Positions 33,774 through 42,500 of a stretch of DNA of 47,002 nt are shown here, one piece after another. The notes under the pieces are model-generated. The model ran no database searches. It was given only the letters and a program-made list of their open reading frames with translations, and was not told the DNA's origin. Both the position numbers and the translations under genes were made by a program. This stretch comes from an uncultured Candidatus Saccharibacteria bacterium (GTDB lineage Bacteria; Patescibacteriota; Saccharimonadia; Saccharimonadales; Saccharimonadaceae): NCBI GenBank assembly GCA_949063825.1, contig CARSRA010000001.1, positions 1 through 47,002 of the forward strand, written 5' to 3'. Each line of letters begins with the position of its first letter. Within the stretch, counting starts at the first letter, position 1.

Positions 33774-34300
33774 TTAATTTAAAACTACAATCATAATATT
33801 AAGGTAGTCGGCGAATGTAACCCAAATTAAGTAGGGAGTCAAAAGCCACATTATGGCGCGATAATTCTTTACGCCCCAAATTACAAGTACGAGAATCATC
33901 AACCAAAGTATTATGAGCCAAATAAACGCAAAAAAGCGCCAACCAAGATTAAAAAAGAAGATTGACCACATGAAATTGAAGATGAGCTGTAGGCCGTAGG
34001 TGGTAAAAAGATGACCTTCTCTTTGAGTATAATGTTTTTGCTGGCTGGGTGAATCCAGACCAAAAAACATGCTATACCCATTAATATGTAAAGAATAGTC
34101 CAGGCGACAGGAAAAAGCCAAGCTGGTGGTGCGAGCGGCGGTTGATTGAAATTATTGAAAGTCGACATGGCATCGCCCGATATTAACGCCGACAAGCCAC
34201 CGACGCCAAGCGAAATTGCTAGTGAGGCGATTAAACGCCAAGTTCGCCCCCAAGTAGTTAATTTGTTTTGATCTTTAATTTTGGTTTTTGTTGCTGCCAT
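33774..34300 (-). pseudogene. tspO: TspO/MBR family protein, frameshifted
   Basis: The N-terminal part (NQPPLAPPAWLFPVAWTILY, one frame, start 34300 with AAGGAG) and the C-terminal part (TTYGLQLIFNFMWSIFFF, then YLIWVTFADYLN) together make a full TspO, a five-helix membrane protein binding porphyrins. The frame changes at a T5 run (minus strand, about 34003-34007 on plus as AAAAA). One extra T would restore a single frame. Both halves are well conserved, so the lesion is recent, a reversible slippage, or a sequencing error. The sequence C-TTT-TTA is not a classical -1 slippery heptamer. Confidence 0.8.
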
Positions 34301-34350
34301 TTTTACTCCTTATGGTTTTAGTATAACAAAAACTATACAGTAATACGCTC

Positions 34351-34378
34351 TTGAATTGTTGTAAAATTTTGGTACAAT
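34351..34378 (+). promoter_or_regulatory. tRNA-Leu promoter
   Basis: TTGAAT (34351-34356), 16-nt spacer, TACAAT (34373-34378), 14 nt before the mature tRNA 5' end. Confidence 0.55.
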
Positions 34379-34392
34379 AAAGATACTATCAT

Positions 34393-34480
34393 GTGCCCGT
34401 GGTGGAATTGGTAGACACGCTACCTTGAGGTGGTAGTGGCGATTTAAGCTGTGCTGGTTCAAGTCCAGTCGGGCACACCA
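34393..34480 (+). tRNA. tRNA-Leu (anticodon GAG), CCA encoded
   Basis: The acceptor stem GTGCCCG pairs with CGGGCAC, followed by discriminator A and an encoded CCA. The D loop contains TTGGTAGA, the anticodon arm is CTACC-TTGAGGT-GGTAG, giving GAG, a long variable arm follows, and the T arm is CTGG-TTCAAGT-CCAG. The long variable arm and the anticodon agree on leucine. Downstream sequence up to 34.65 kb holds no gene, and then the FISUMP cassettes begin. Confidence 0.97.
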
Positions 34481-34657
34481 AGTTTATAAGGAGCCGATTT
34501 TTGGTCATTTTGCCCCTATTGATTTGCGGTAAAAACCTCCCCAAGATCGTGTTCCATTTTTTGTGCTGATTTTTACTTTACTGATTATATAAAGTCTCAC
34601 TATTGATGATAGTTGTGATGCTTCATACGCAACTATACAATGATATGTTTTCCTATG

Positions 34658-34727
34658 CAACTTTCTCCGAACGGGATATTATTTCTATGAGCGAGGCATG
34701 ATCTATGACTTTAGGGTGAATGAAGAG
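34658..34727 (+). pseudogene. Fragment F of a type-2 FISUMP cassette, opposite strand
   Basis: CAACTTTCTCCGAACGGG matches the 5' edge shared by cassettes C and D (CAACTTTCTCCGGACGGG) with one substitution, and the same frame continues NFLRTGYYFYERG. It is on the plus strand while its neighbours are on the minus strand, and similarity fades where cassette B begins. Confidence 0.6.
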
Positions 34728-34740
34728 CCCACCATCTACC

Positions 34741-34943
34741 CTACTTCGCGGTGCAGCGTAGGGGGTAACCGAAGCCACGGTAGCTGTAGACCTGGGGGAA
34801 AACACCGTTACTATTGAAGAACAGGTAGTAGGCACGCGACGAATCGTACGCAGTACGAGACCAAAAGAGTCCGCGCGTGGTCTCATTGACTAGCGAGCCG
34901 GTTTCGTAATCGTAGGAGCCAGTGTAGGCAAGGTCGAGGGGAG
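34741..34943 (-). pseudogene. FISUMP cassette B (type 1), no start
   Basis: 203 nt, encoding APLDLAYTG at its edge, then LFWSRTAYDSS, an internal variable stretch and the end YPLRCTAK plus TAG. The scaffold residues match cassettes A and E. It begins directly after the 3' tail of cassette C (AGGAAG), with no ribosome site or start codon. Confidence 0.8.
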
Positions 34944-34949
34944 CTTCCT

Positions 34950-35153
34950 CTACTCCTCCCGCGTAACGCAGCGGATGGCATAACCATAGCCACGAGAGGC
35001 GTATCCTTGACTATAGACGTTTGTTTGGTTAGTGATCACCCCGCGTCCATTCTCGGCTGGACCTCTAGTATTGCCCCACCAGAAGCCTTCTCTAAGATAA
35101 CCATAAGTATAGCCCTCGGAACGGGCGTAGTTACCCGTCCGGAGAAAGTTGAG
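34950..35153 (-). pseudogene. FISUMP cassette C (type 2), no start
   Basis: 204 nt, beginning LNFLRTGNY, with REGFWWGNT in the middle and GYAIRCVTREE plus TAG at the end. Its edges match cassette D at both ends (start CTCAACTTTCTCCGG, tail TAGAGGAAG). The region right of it, up to the rpsP promoter near 35290, has no gene that I can see. Confidence 0.8.
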
Positions 35154-35326
35154 AGCGTTGATTTAGGTTTAGACTTTTGCAATTTTCCTTACAGACGTTG
35201 TTTGAAGTTTACCTGTTGTCGCTTTTCGAACATAAAAAGTTTAGTTTTTATTTGTAAAAATAGGAAACTTTACAATTTCTCTAATCTTTGATATAATTTG
35301 AACAAATTTAACTTTAAGGAGAGAAA

Positions 35327-35686
35327 ATGCTAGCGATTCGTATGCAGCGTAATGGCCGAGCACATTTACCAGTGTATCGGATAGTCGTCCAAGAATCCCA
35401 GCGCCACCCCTTGTCGGGTCGTGTTGTGGCTGAGGTCGGCAATTATGACCCAAGCACTAAAAGAACCGTCTTGGATAAGGAAAAGGTGGAATTCTACCTT
35501 AAAAATGGCGCACAGCCAAGTAGTCGCGTGGCGCGCGTGTTGACTTCTGAGGGCGTAAAGTTGCCGGATTGGTATAAAGCCCCAACTCAGAAACACGCAA
35601 AGGCGAAACACGCCGACAAGTTGCGTAAAAATCAACCAAAAGAAGAGCCAGCTGCGGACGAAGCTCCGGAAGAAAAGGCTGAGTAA
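35327..35686 (+). CDS. rpsP: 30S ribosomal protein bS16
   Basis: 119 residues. It matches bS16 over the first 85 (MLAIRMQRNGRAHLPVYRIV, VAEVGNYDPSTK, LDKEKVEFYLKNGAQPS, VARVLTSEGVKLP), followed by a charged, Ala/Glu-rich tail that the family often carries. It assembles early into the 30S subunit. Ribosome site AAGGAG, TATAAT at about 35290. The usual rimM-trmD-rplS partners are absent; instead it is embedded between two FISUMP cassette pairs, which is unusual company for an essential gene. Confidence 0.96.
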   Translation: MLAIRMQRNGRAHLPVYRIVVQESQRHPLSGRVVAEVGNYDPSTKRTVLDKEKVEFYLKNGAQPSSRVARVLTSEGVKLPDWYKAPTQKHAKAKHADKLRKNQPKEEPAADEAPEEKAE

Positions 35687-35691
35687 AGTTC

Positions 35692-35725
35692 AAAAATCGT
35701 CTCCACTGGGGGGGGGGCGATTTTT
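35692..35725 (+). terminator. rpsP terminator with G10 loop
   Basis: AAAAATCG and CGATTTTT pair around TCTCCACT plus ten G. The homopolymer is prone to length errors. Confidence 0.8.
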
Positions 35726-35765
35726 AGTTGGTTCAGATATTATAATAGGTACGATAAGTCTTCCT

Positions 35766-35969
35766 CTACCCCTCCCGTGTAACGCAGCGGATGGCGAAGC
35801 CGTTACCGCGGTTACTGGTAGATTGAGGATCGGTAGTTGTCGTAAAGACATTCAGGTAGTAGCTAAAGTTATCTAGGGAACCAATGCCCGACCACCAGTA
35901 TCGATTTTCGGTACGATGATTAGCGTAGCCATTATTATAATAATATAGTCCCGTCCGGAGAAAGTTGAG
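35766..35969 (-). pseudogene. FISUMP cassette D (type 2), no start
   Basis: 204 nt, beginning LNFLRTGLYY, with NRYWWSGIGS in the middle and GFAIRCVTREG plus TAG at the end. Same edges as cassette C. It begins 14 nt after the stop of cassette E on the minus strand. Confidence 0.8.
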
Positions 35970-35983
35970 GAGTACTATCTACC

Positions 35984-36265
35984 CTACTTCGCAGCGCAGC
36001 GTAGGGAGCGACCGCTGCCACGAGTGAGGCTGTTCTGCGGATTGACAAAGCTGCTACTGAAGTCCAGGAGGTAGGCACCCGCTGAGGAGGACGCAGTACG
36101 CGACCAAAAGTTTCCGTCCGTAGTCTCATAGCTCAACGATCCCGAAGAGTAGCTGTAGTAGCCAGTGTAGGCAAAGTCGAGGGGAGAACTCCGGAGCTTG
36201 GTAGAACCAGCCGCATCACTTTTGATACCATAGGTAGTAGTGATGAGGGCGTTGTAAAATTTACC
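35984..36265 (-). pseudogene. FISUMP cassette E (type 1), no start
   Basis: About 94 residues: FYNALITTTYGI, then GSTKLRSSPLDFAYTGYY, GNFWSRTA and RSLRCAAK plus TAG. It extends further 5' than cassette B but less than A. There is no initiation signal; the sequence upstream of it is the promoter region of the divergent ABC ATPase (-10 at 36306). Confidence 0.8.
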
Positions 36266-36317
36266 GATCAAAGCGTGTGCAATATTCAAAAAAAAATCGT
36301 CATGATACAATATTTTC

Positions 36318-37016
36318 ATGCAGAAGGTTATAGAGGTGAAGAACCTATCAAAGGTTTATGGTCGACGCCGGGCGCGCTTTACGGCTCTGAAAAATCTTAA
36401 CCTCACAATTTACAAAGGCGAATCAGTTGCTATAGTAGGCAAATCAGGATCAGGGAAATCGACCCTGATGCATTTGCTTGCTTTATTGGACAAACCGACT
36501 AGAGGTGCGATCAAAGTCGACGGTATGGATACGGCAAAACTACGTGCGAGCAAGATTAATCGTCTGCGTAACCGTAGCTTTGGTTTTGTCTTCCAGCAGT
36601 TCTTTATGAATTCTAGTGAATCGGTTTATGAGAATGTACTTTTGCCGCTAAAGATTGCACACGCAAGGTGCGGAAATCGCAAACGGCTCGCCCTGGATGC
36701 CTTAAAGAGTGTAGGGCTCAGGGAACGCGCCAAAGATAAAGCTGGTGAACTTTCGGGTGGACATAAACAGCGTGTTTGTATTGCGCGGGCAATTGTGAAT
36801 AATCCGCAATTTATATTTGCCGATGAGCCGACAGGCAATCTCGATAGTGCGACTGGTGAAAAAATAATTAAGCTGCTCTTTGATTTTAATCAGCGTAAAG
36901 GTGTGACTTTAGTGATTGTCACCCATGACGAAGACTTGGCTGCCCGTTGTGATCGTCAAATTCATCTCAAAGATGGTGAGATTATTAAAATCACCAAAAG
37001 GAAGGGTACTAAATGA
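36318..37016 (+). CDS. ABC transporter ATPase (MacB/LolD type)
   Basis: 232 residues. Walker A GKSGSGKSTLMHLL, Q-loop FGFVFQQFFM, signature LSGGHKQRVCIARAI, Walker B FIFADEPTGNLD and switch VTHD. Some residues differ from the consensus (LSGGHKQR for LSGGQQQR). TACAAT at 36306-36311 ends 6 nt before the ATG, so the mRNA is probably leaderless. It overlaps the permease gene by 4 nt (ATGA), and the two form a complete transporter. Confidence 0.93.
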   Translation: MQKVIEVKNLSKVYGRRRARFTALKNLNLTIYKGESVAIVGKSGSGKSTLMHLLALLDKPTRGAIKVDGMDTAKLRASKINRLRNRSFGFVFQQFFMNSSESVYENVLLPLKIAHARCGNRKRLALDALKSVGLRERAKDKAGELSGGHKQRVCIARAIVNNPQFIFADEPTGNLDSATGEKIIKLLFDFNQRKGVTLVIVTHDEDLAARCDRQIHLKDGEIIKITKRKGTK

Positions 37017-38302
37017 CGATAGGTGTGTTTAAAACTGCAAATCGGCGTTTGTGGCGCAATAAAGCGCGTAGTTTTCTGACTATTATGGCAATTTTTGTTG
37101 GCAGTATGACGGTAATGTTGATTTTTGCTATCAATAATGGCGTTACGAGTTTTATTAATGAGCAGACGCAGAATCTTGGAGGAGAAGAATATATTATGAT
37201 CACTCCCGGATCAAATGCCAGCTCGCTCACTAATTTGTTGACCGGTACTAATAGTTTAACTGAATATAGTGCGCAGAATAATTTCTTTACGCCAAATCAA
37301 GTACAGGAAATAAAAAATCTTCCTGGAATTGATGTTAAAAATTTTTATGCGCCCAAAACATTGCAAAATACCAGCGCCTATCTCACGAGTAATCAGACCA
37401 AAAAGAAGTTTAATTTTATTTACACGACATTATTATCTGAGGATTATGATATCGCAATGGGCTTTGGCCAGCTGCCCAGTCCAGAAACTGATGCCTATGA
37501 GATCGTCCTGCAATCAGGGATGGCTGAGCTGTTAGGATTTGCTTCTGATGAAGCAGCGATTGGTGAGCCGCTCAGGATCGTTTATCAGAATCCTTATTCT
37601 AGACACTATCGAACTTTCGTTGCGCGTATTGTAGGGGTGGCATCGGCGAATATCGCTACGATTAATCAACCAATTATCTCGACGGCGCTGGAAAGTGCTA
37701 TCTATAATTTCTATACTGAATATGCACCAGAATCGGCTAAGGGTCAAATTTACTACATTAAAACACGAGTAGATTTATCTAAAACCACAATGAAGGAGCT
37801 ACAACAGCTCTTGGCAGAGAAAGGCTATTACAGTACGACGGTAAATGACATGATGGGGGAGATGCGTGGATTTTTCGAAATAGTTGTGCGTCTACTCATG
37901 ATACTTGGATGGATTACCTTGATCACTTCAGCAATCGGCGTAGTTAATACTTTATTTATCTCTGTAGAAGAGCGTACGCGCGAAATTGGCCTTGATAAAG
38001 CGCTGGGGATGTCATCGATGAAAATCTTTATTAATTTTTCAGCTGAGGCAGTTTCGTTAGGATTTTGGGGAGTAGTATTGGGAATTATTGCTTCGCTGAT
38101 TTCTGGAAACATTATCAATGACATGGCGCATCAAGCTGGTGGTTTTCTAGAAATGTTCCCGACTTTTGAGCTGTGTCAATTCGCATTTAATGATATAGTA
38201 TTGGTAGGACTAATCGTAATGGCGATCGCGTTCTCGGCTGGGACTGTACCAGCGACTAGAGCGGCGCGTAAAAATCCGATTGACGCCTTACGGTATGAAT
38301 AA
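37013..38302 (+). CDS. MacB/FtsX-type ABC permease
   Basis: 429 residues. N-terminal helix (LTIMAIFVGSMTVMLIFAI), outer MacB-like domain of about 230 residues, and three C-terminal helices with the FtsX hallmark VEERTREIGLDKALGMS. Ends PATRAARKNPIDALRYE, the usual family tail. Together with the ATPase it forms a type VII ABC system for export or mechanotransmission; the substrate is not readable. Another such system is the fused gene at 22268. Confidence 0.92.
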   Translation: MTIGVFKTANRRLWRNKARSFLTIMAIFVGSMTVMLIFAINNGVTSFINEQTQNLGGEEYIMITPGSNASSLTNLLTGTNSLTEYSAQNNFFTPNQVQEIKNLPGIDVKNFYAPKTLQNTSAYLTSNQTKKKFNFIYTTLLSEDYDIAMGFGQLPSPETDAYEIVLQSGMAELLGFASDEAAIGEPLRIVYQNPYSRHYRTFVARIVGVASANIATINQPIISTALESAIYNFYTEYAPESAKGQIYYIKTRVDLSKTTMKELQQLLAEKGYYSTTVNDMMGEMRGFFEIVVRLLMILGWITLITSAIGVVNTLFISVEERTREIGLDKALGMSSMKIFINFSAEAVSLGFWGVVLGIIASLISGNIINDMAHQAGGFLEMFPTFELCQFAFNDIVLVGLIVMAIAFSAGTVPATRAARKNPIDALRYE

Positions 38303-38343
38303 AGTGAATAGTTTATAAGAAAAATTAATAAAAAAGGCGATAA

Positions 38344-39555
38344 ATGGCGAAGAAATCTGAAAAATATATCACAGAACGAATAAATATTCAAAAATTAATT
38401 CCGGGTGGACAGGCTTTGGGGCAACTTGCGGATGGTAAAAAGATTATGCTTTGGGGTGTGCTTCCGGGAGAGATTGCTACTAAAATACGTGTCACGCGCG
38501 AGAAATCAAATTATCTTGAGGGTGTTGTTGAGGAATTTGAGCAGGCTTCCGAGCATCGAATTGACGCGAAGGATGATTGCTATTTAGCGACTTCGCCTTG
38601 GCAAATTCTCGATTATGATTATGAATTAGCGCAGAAAAAATCACTTCTAGTAGAGATTCTGCGCCAGCAAAAAATTGATACAGATTGCGACGTTTCAGCG
38701 GTCGAGACTGATGGTCGGGAGTTCTTCTATCGCAACAAAATGGAATACGCGCTTTATTTTGCCTTTGAAGATCAAAAAATTCACTTAGCTTTTCATGAGC
38801 GCGGGAGTTTTCGTAAGCGAATTGTCGACCAGTCGAGTCTCGAAAAGCCGGAAATTTTCGCAAAAGCCACTCAGATTGTTGACGAATTAAATGCGAATCA
38901 TGATGAGGCTCGTAAATATCAAATGATCTTAATGCGAGCCGATCAGACTGGACAAGTTTCTGGCGGGCTAGTCGCAAACTATCAGCCGCGCCCCGTTTTT
39001 GAAAATCTCACGGACGAGATTTTAGGATATAACTACAGCTATTCGCCGAATGGATTCTTCCAAATTAATCTGCCAGTGTACGAAATGGCGCTTCGCGAGA
39101 TAAAAAAACATATTACAACCAATAAGGTGTTGGATCTGTACGCCGGAGTTGGTACGATTGGCCTGAGCGTGGCGCGGGATCATAATTTGACACTTGTTGA
39201 ATCGAATGGAGCAGCTTATCAAGAAATGCAACGGAATTGTGAGGGCACTCATAGATTCTTGAAAAAATCTAAAATCCAGCCAGTGCTTGCGAAGTCGGAA
39301 GAAGCATTAGAATATATTGCTAATGATCAAACTGTGATTGTTGATCCTCCGCGTGCCGGGCTGGACTCCAAGGTCGTAGAGCGAATTTTAGAGGCTGAGC
39401 CAGCAGTCGTCATTTATCTTTCCTGTAATCCAATTACGCAGGCGCGTGATGTGAAAAATCTGTCAGAAAAGTACCAAGTCAGGCAGATTACGCCGTTTAA
39501 TTTCTTCCCGCGTACACCACACCTAGAGAATCTAATCATCCTAGGGCGTCGATAG
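38344..39555 (+). CDS. RNA 5-methyluridine methyltransferase (TrmA/RlmD family)
   Basis: 403 residues. An N-terminal TRAM-like domain (IQKLIPGGQALGQLADGKKIMLWGVLPGE) precedes the SAM domain: LDLYAGVGTIGLS, TLVESN, VIVDPPRAGLD and the catalytic motif YLSCNPITQARD. It methylates uridine at C5 in rRNA (RlmC/D) or tRNA (TrmA). The four-cysteine iron-sulphur motif of RlmD is absent; only DDCYLATSPW remains, as in cluster-free relatives. Its TAG stop shares a base with the GTG start of the helicase, indicating coupling. Confidence 0.9.
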   Translation: MAKKSEKYITERINIQKLIPGGQALGQLADGKKIMLWGVLPGEIATKIRVTREKSNYLEGVVEEFEQASEHRIDAKDDCYLATSPWQILDYDYELAQKKSLLVEILRQQKIDTDCDVSAVETDGREFFYRNKMEYALYFAFEDQKIHLAFHERGSFRKRIVDQSSLEKPEIFAKATQIVDELNANHDEARKYQMILMRADQTGQVSGGLVANYQPRPVFENLTDEILGYNYSYSPNGFFQINLPVYEMALREIKKHITTNKVLDLYAGVGTIGLSVARDHNLTLVESNGAAYQEMQRNCEGTHRFLKKSKIQPVLAKSEEALEYIANDQTVIVDPPRAGLDSKVVERILEAEPAVVIYLSCNPITQARDVKNLSEKYQVRQITPFNFFPRTPHLENLIILGRR

Positions 39556-42500
39556 TGTCACTTCGCCTTAACGAAGAACAGCGTGCGGCAGTCGAATATT
39601 TGGGTGGTCCGCTATTAGTGTTGGCGGGACCGGGGACTGGCAAGACGCAATTGCTTTCGGCCAAGGTGGCTTATATTCTCGAGCATACTGATGCGAATCC
39701 TGAGAATATTCTTTGTCTTACCTTTACGGAGGCGGGTGCCGAGAACATGCGTGATCGCTTGCAGACAATGATGGGGCAGGCGGCGGTTGATGTGAATATC
39801 TACACTTATCATGCTTTTGGACGAAATCTACTTGAGCGCTACCAGAATTACGCTGAAAAAATAGATCGTAAGCTTGATTCTCCGGTTGATGCTACGATGC
39901 AGTATCGAATTATTACGGAAATCCAGCGGAATTTACCAATAGACGATATTCTTAAAAAAGCTGATCCAAAAGATATCCTTGAAACGATCGGTAACGCTAA
40001 GTCTGAACGCTTATCGAGTAAGGATTTGCAGCAGATTGCAGAACAAAATATCAGTGATAGTTTAGCTATCAGTAATGAGGTCTCGTCGTTTTTGCAACAA
40101 CTCCCGCCGCGTGCCAAATTTGAAGTAGCTATGGAGACGACTTATGATCCAATCGGTGAAATTTTAGCAGGATATGTTCAGAATGCGCCAATTTGTAATG
40201 GGATTGAGCCACTCGGTAATGTTTTAGCGCGTGAACTTAAGGCCGCCATTGACGAGGTTTTGGATGATGAGAAACGTCGCATTAAACCACTTAGTGCTTG
40301 GAAAACGAGTTTTTTTGAGAAGACAGATAGTGGCGAATTCCGACTAAAGGACCATATTGCAAATAAAAAGCTCTTGTCGCTTGCTAATATCATGACGCTT
40401 TATGATGCCAAGTTAGCCAGTCATGGTTGGTTTGACTTTAACGATATGATCGAATCGACTATTCAATATCTGAAAGATGATGATGGTTTTAGACTAAGTC
40501 TTGCGGAACTTTTTCAATATATCCTACTTGATGAGTTTCAAGATACAAATGCTTCACAATTTGAGCTTATTCAGCTTTTGACCGATTATGATCAGCCAAA
40601 TATTATGGCGGTAGGGGACGATGATCAGGCGATTTATGAATTTCAGGGCGCGAATGCCTCGAATTTAATGGAATTTAAGGAACATTATGGCGCTGATGTG
40701 ATTACGCTGACTAAAAACTATCGAAGTTCAGACGAGATTTTAGGGCTTTCTCGCAAGATTGCTAATCAAATGACCGATAGCTTTGTCAAAAGTTACGATA
40801 CAGTAGATAAAACTCTAATTGCTATGAAACAATTTCCAGCTGAAAGTGAATTAGAAATCACAAGACATGAATTTCCGTGTCTCGAGGCGGAATTTTACTT
40901 TGTGGCGCAAAAAATCCGTGGCTTAATCAATCGGGGAGTGAATCCCACAGAAATTGCCGTTTTGGCGCCAAAACACAAGAATCTAGTAGCGCTTTTACCG
41001 TTTTTAAAGCAGAGGGATATTCCTATCAGCTACGAAAAACGCGAAAATTTACTAGCAGATGAGCGCTTAAAAGAACTAATTGAACTCGCAAAGTTTATTA
41101 TGCGACTAGCGAATCATGAGCAACCTTCCGAAAAGTTGTTAGAGATTCTTTCGTATGATTTTTGGAATTTGGATATGCTGGAAGTGATGCATATTTTCCC
41201 CGAGCGGTCTATGAGAATGCCGACTTTTGAGATTCTGGAGAAAGGCGGTGAAAAATATCCGAAGCTTGCTGAATTTACCAAGTTTTTGGTAAAATTGGTA
41301 GCTAAATCGCTCACTGCGCCTTTAGAAATATGGCTAAGTTATTTGATTGGCGAGTTGGAACTAGAAGGCTACACTTCGCCCTACCTAGCTTACTATCAAG
41401 AACATTTATCCAAATCGGAGCTCGTAGAGTTTTATGAGGCGCTTGCTACTTTTCGTCAAAATGTTTTTTCGCATATGCAAAATTTAGTTTCCGATGAGCG
41501 TCCGGAACCTAAATTAGCTGATTTTGTGGCCATGATTCAGGATTATGAGCTCGCCGGGACTGAAATTATGCGTATTAGTAAATTCCGCAGCAGTGATAAT
41601 GCAGTTCAGGTAATGACCGCACACAAAAGTAAAGGATTGGAATTCGAATATGTGTTCTTGGTCTCGGTTGATGACCATAGTTGGGGTAAAAGCAAAGGGA
41701 ACAATAATAAATTAACTCTGCCTAAAAATTTGGCCAAGATTCGTCATACTGGTATTACGGATGATGAAAAGCTACGCTTGCTTTTTGTCGCGATGACGCG
41801 CGCGAAAGCCGTATTGATCATGACCAATGCGAATGCGAACGCTGATGGAAAAACTTTGGCGCGACTAGCCTATTTGAGCGAAAGTAGTCGTGAAGTTGTA
41901 GAGCCGCTTTCTCCATATCTACCAGAATGTGGGCAAAAAATTATTTTGCATCAGGATGAACTCAGTGAAACGGAAAAGATCCAAACACTCACGACTAACT
42001 GGCTGGCAAAATATCAGCGCATGACTCCTGAGCTCGAGCAGCTAGCTCGGAGCCGAATCGAGAATTACCGTTTATCGGCTACTGACCTTACAAACTTTAT
42101 CGATCTAATTTATGCCGGCCCACAGTCATTATATGAACGGTTGATTCTGCACGTCCCCAGTCCGTCTGCTACGAAAGACCAGGCCTATGGGATCGTGATG
42201 CATAGTATTTTTGAGATGGTGACGCGCGAAAAACTTAGCGATACAGCAGCACTAGAACGGCTTCAGGCGGAAGTTGCTAAAATTAGCCTCGAAGAAGTTG
42301 AAAAAGCTGAGCTCTTAGCGCAGGCTCAAGAAAGTCTAAAAAAGTCTCTTGCTGAATTTGGTGATATTTTGCGCTACGATAATGCCCGCGCAGAAGTGAA
42401 TTTGTCTCCTGAACGATTAAATTTTAATGGTGTACCACTAACGGGCAAAATCGACCATATTGCCATAGATGAAGACGCTAAGACTATCGAAGTTTACGAT

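Noticed and set aside
34003..34008. Programmed -1 frameshift in tspO
   Set aside because: The site C-TTT-TTA lacks the repeated X-XXY-YYZ pattern and no downstream stimulatory hairpin is evident, so mutation or error is the simpler reading.
34481..34650. Integrated element or prophage downstream of tRNA-Leu
   Set aside because: No integrase or duplicated tRNA 3' end was found; only cassette fragments follow.
20229..36265. A complete diversity-generating retroelement within the window
   Set aside because: No reverse transcriptase, accessory protein or AAY-rich template repeat was found on either strand; only variable-region-like copies are present.
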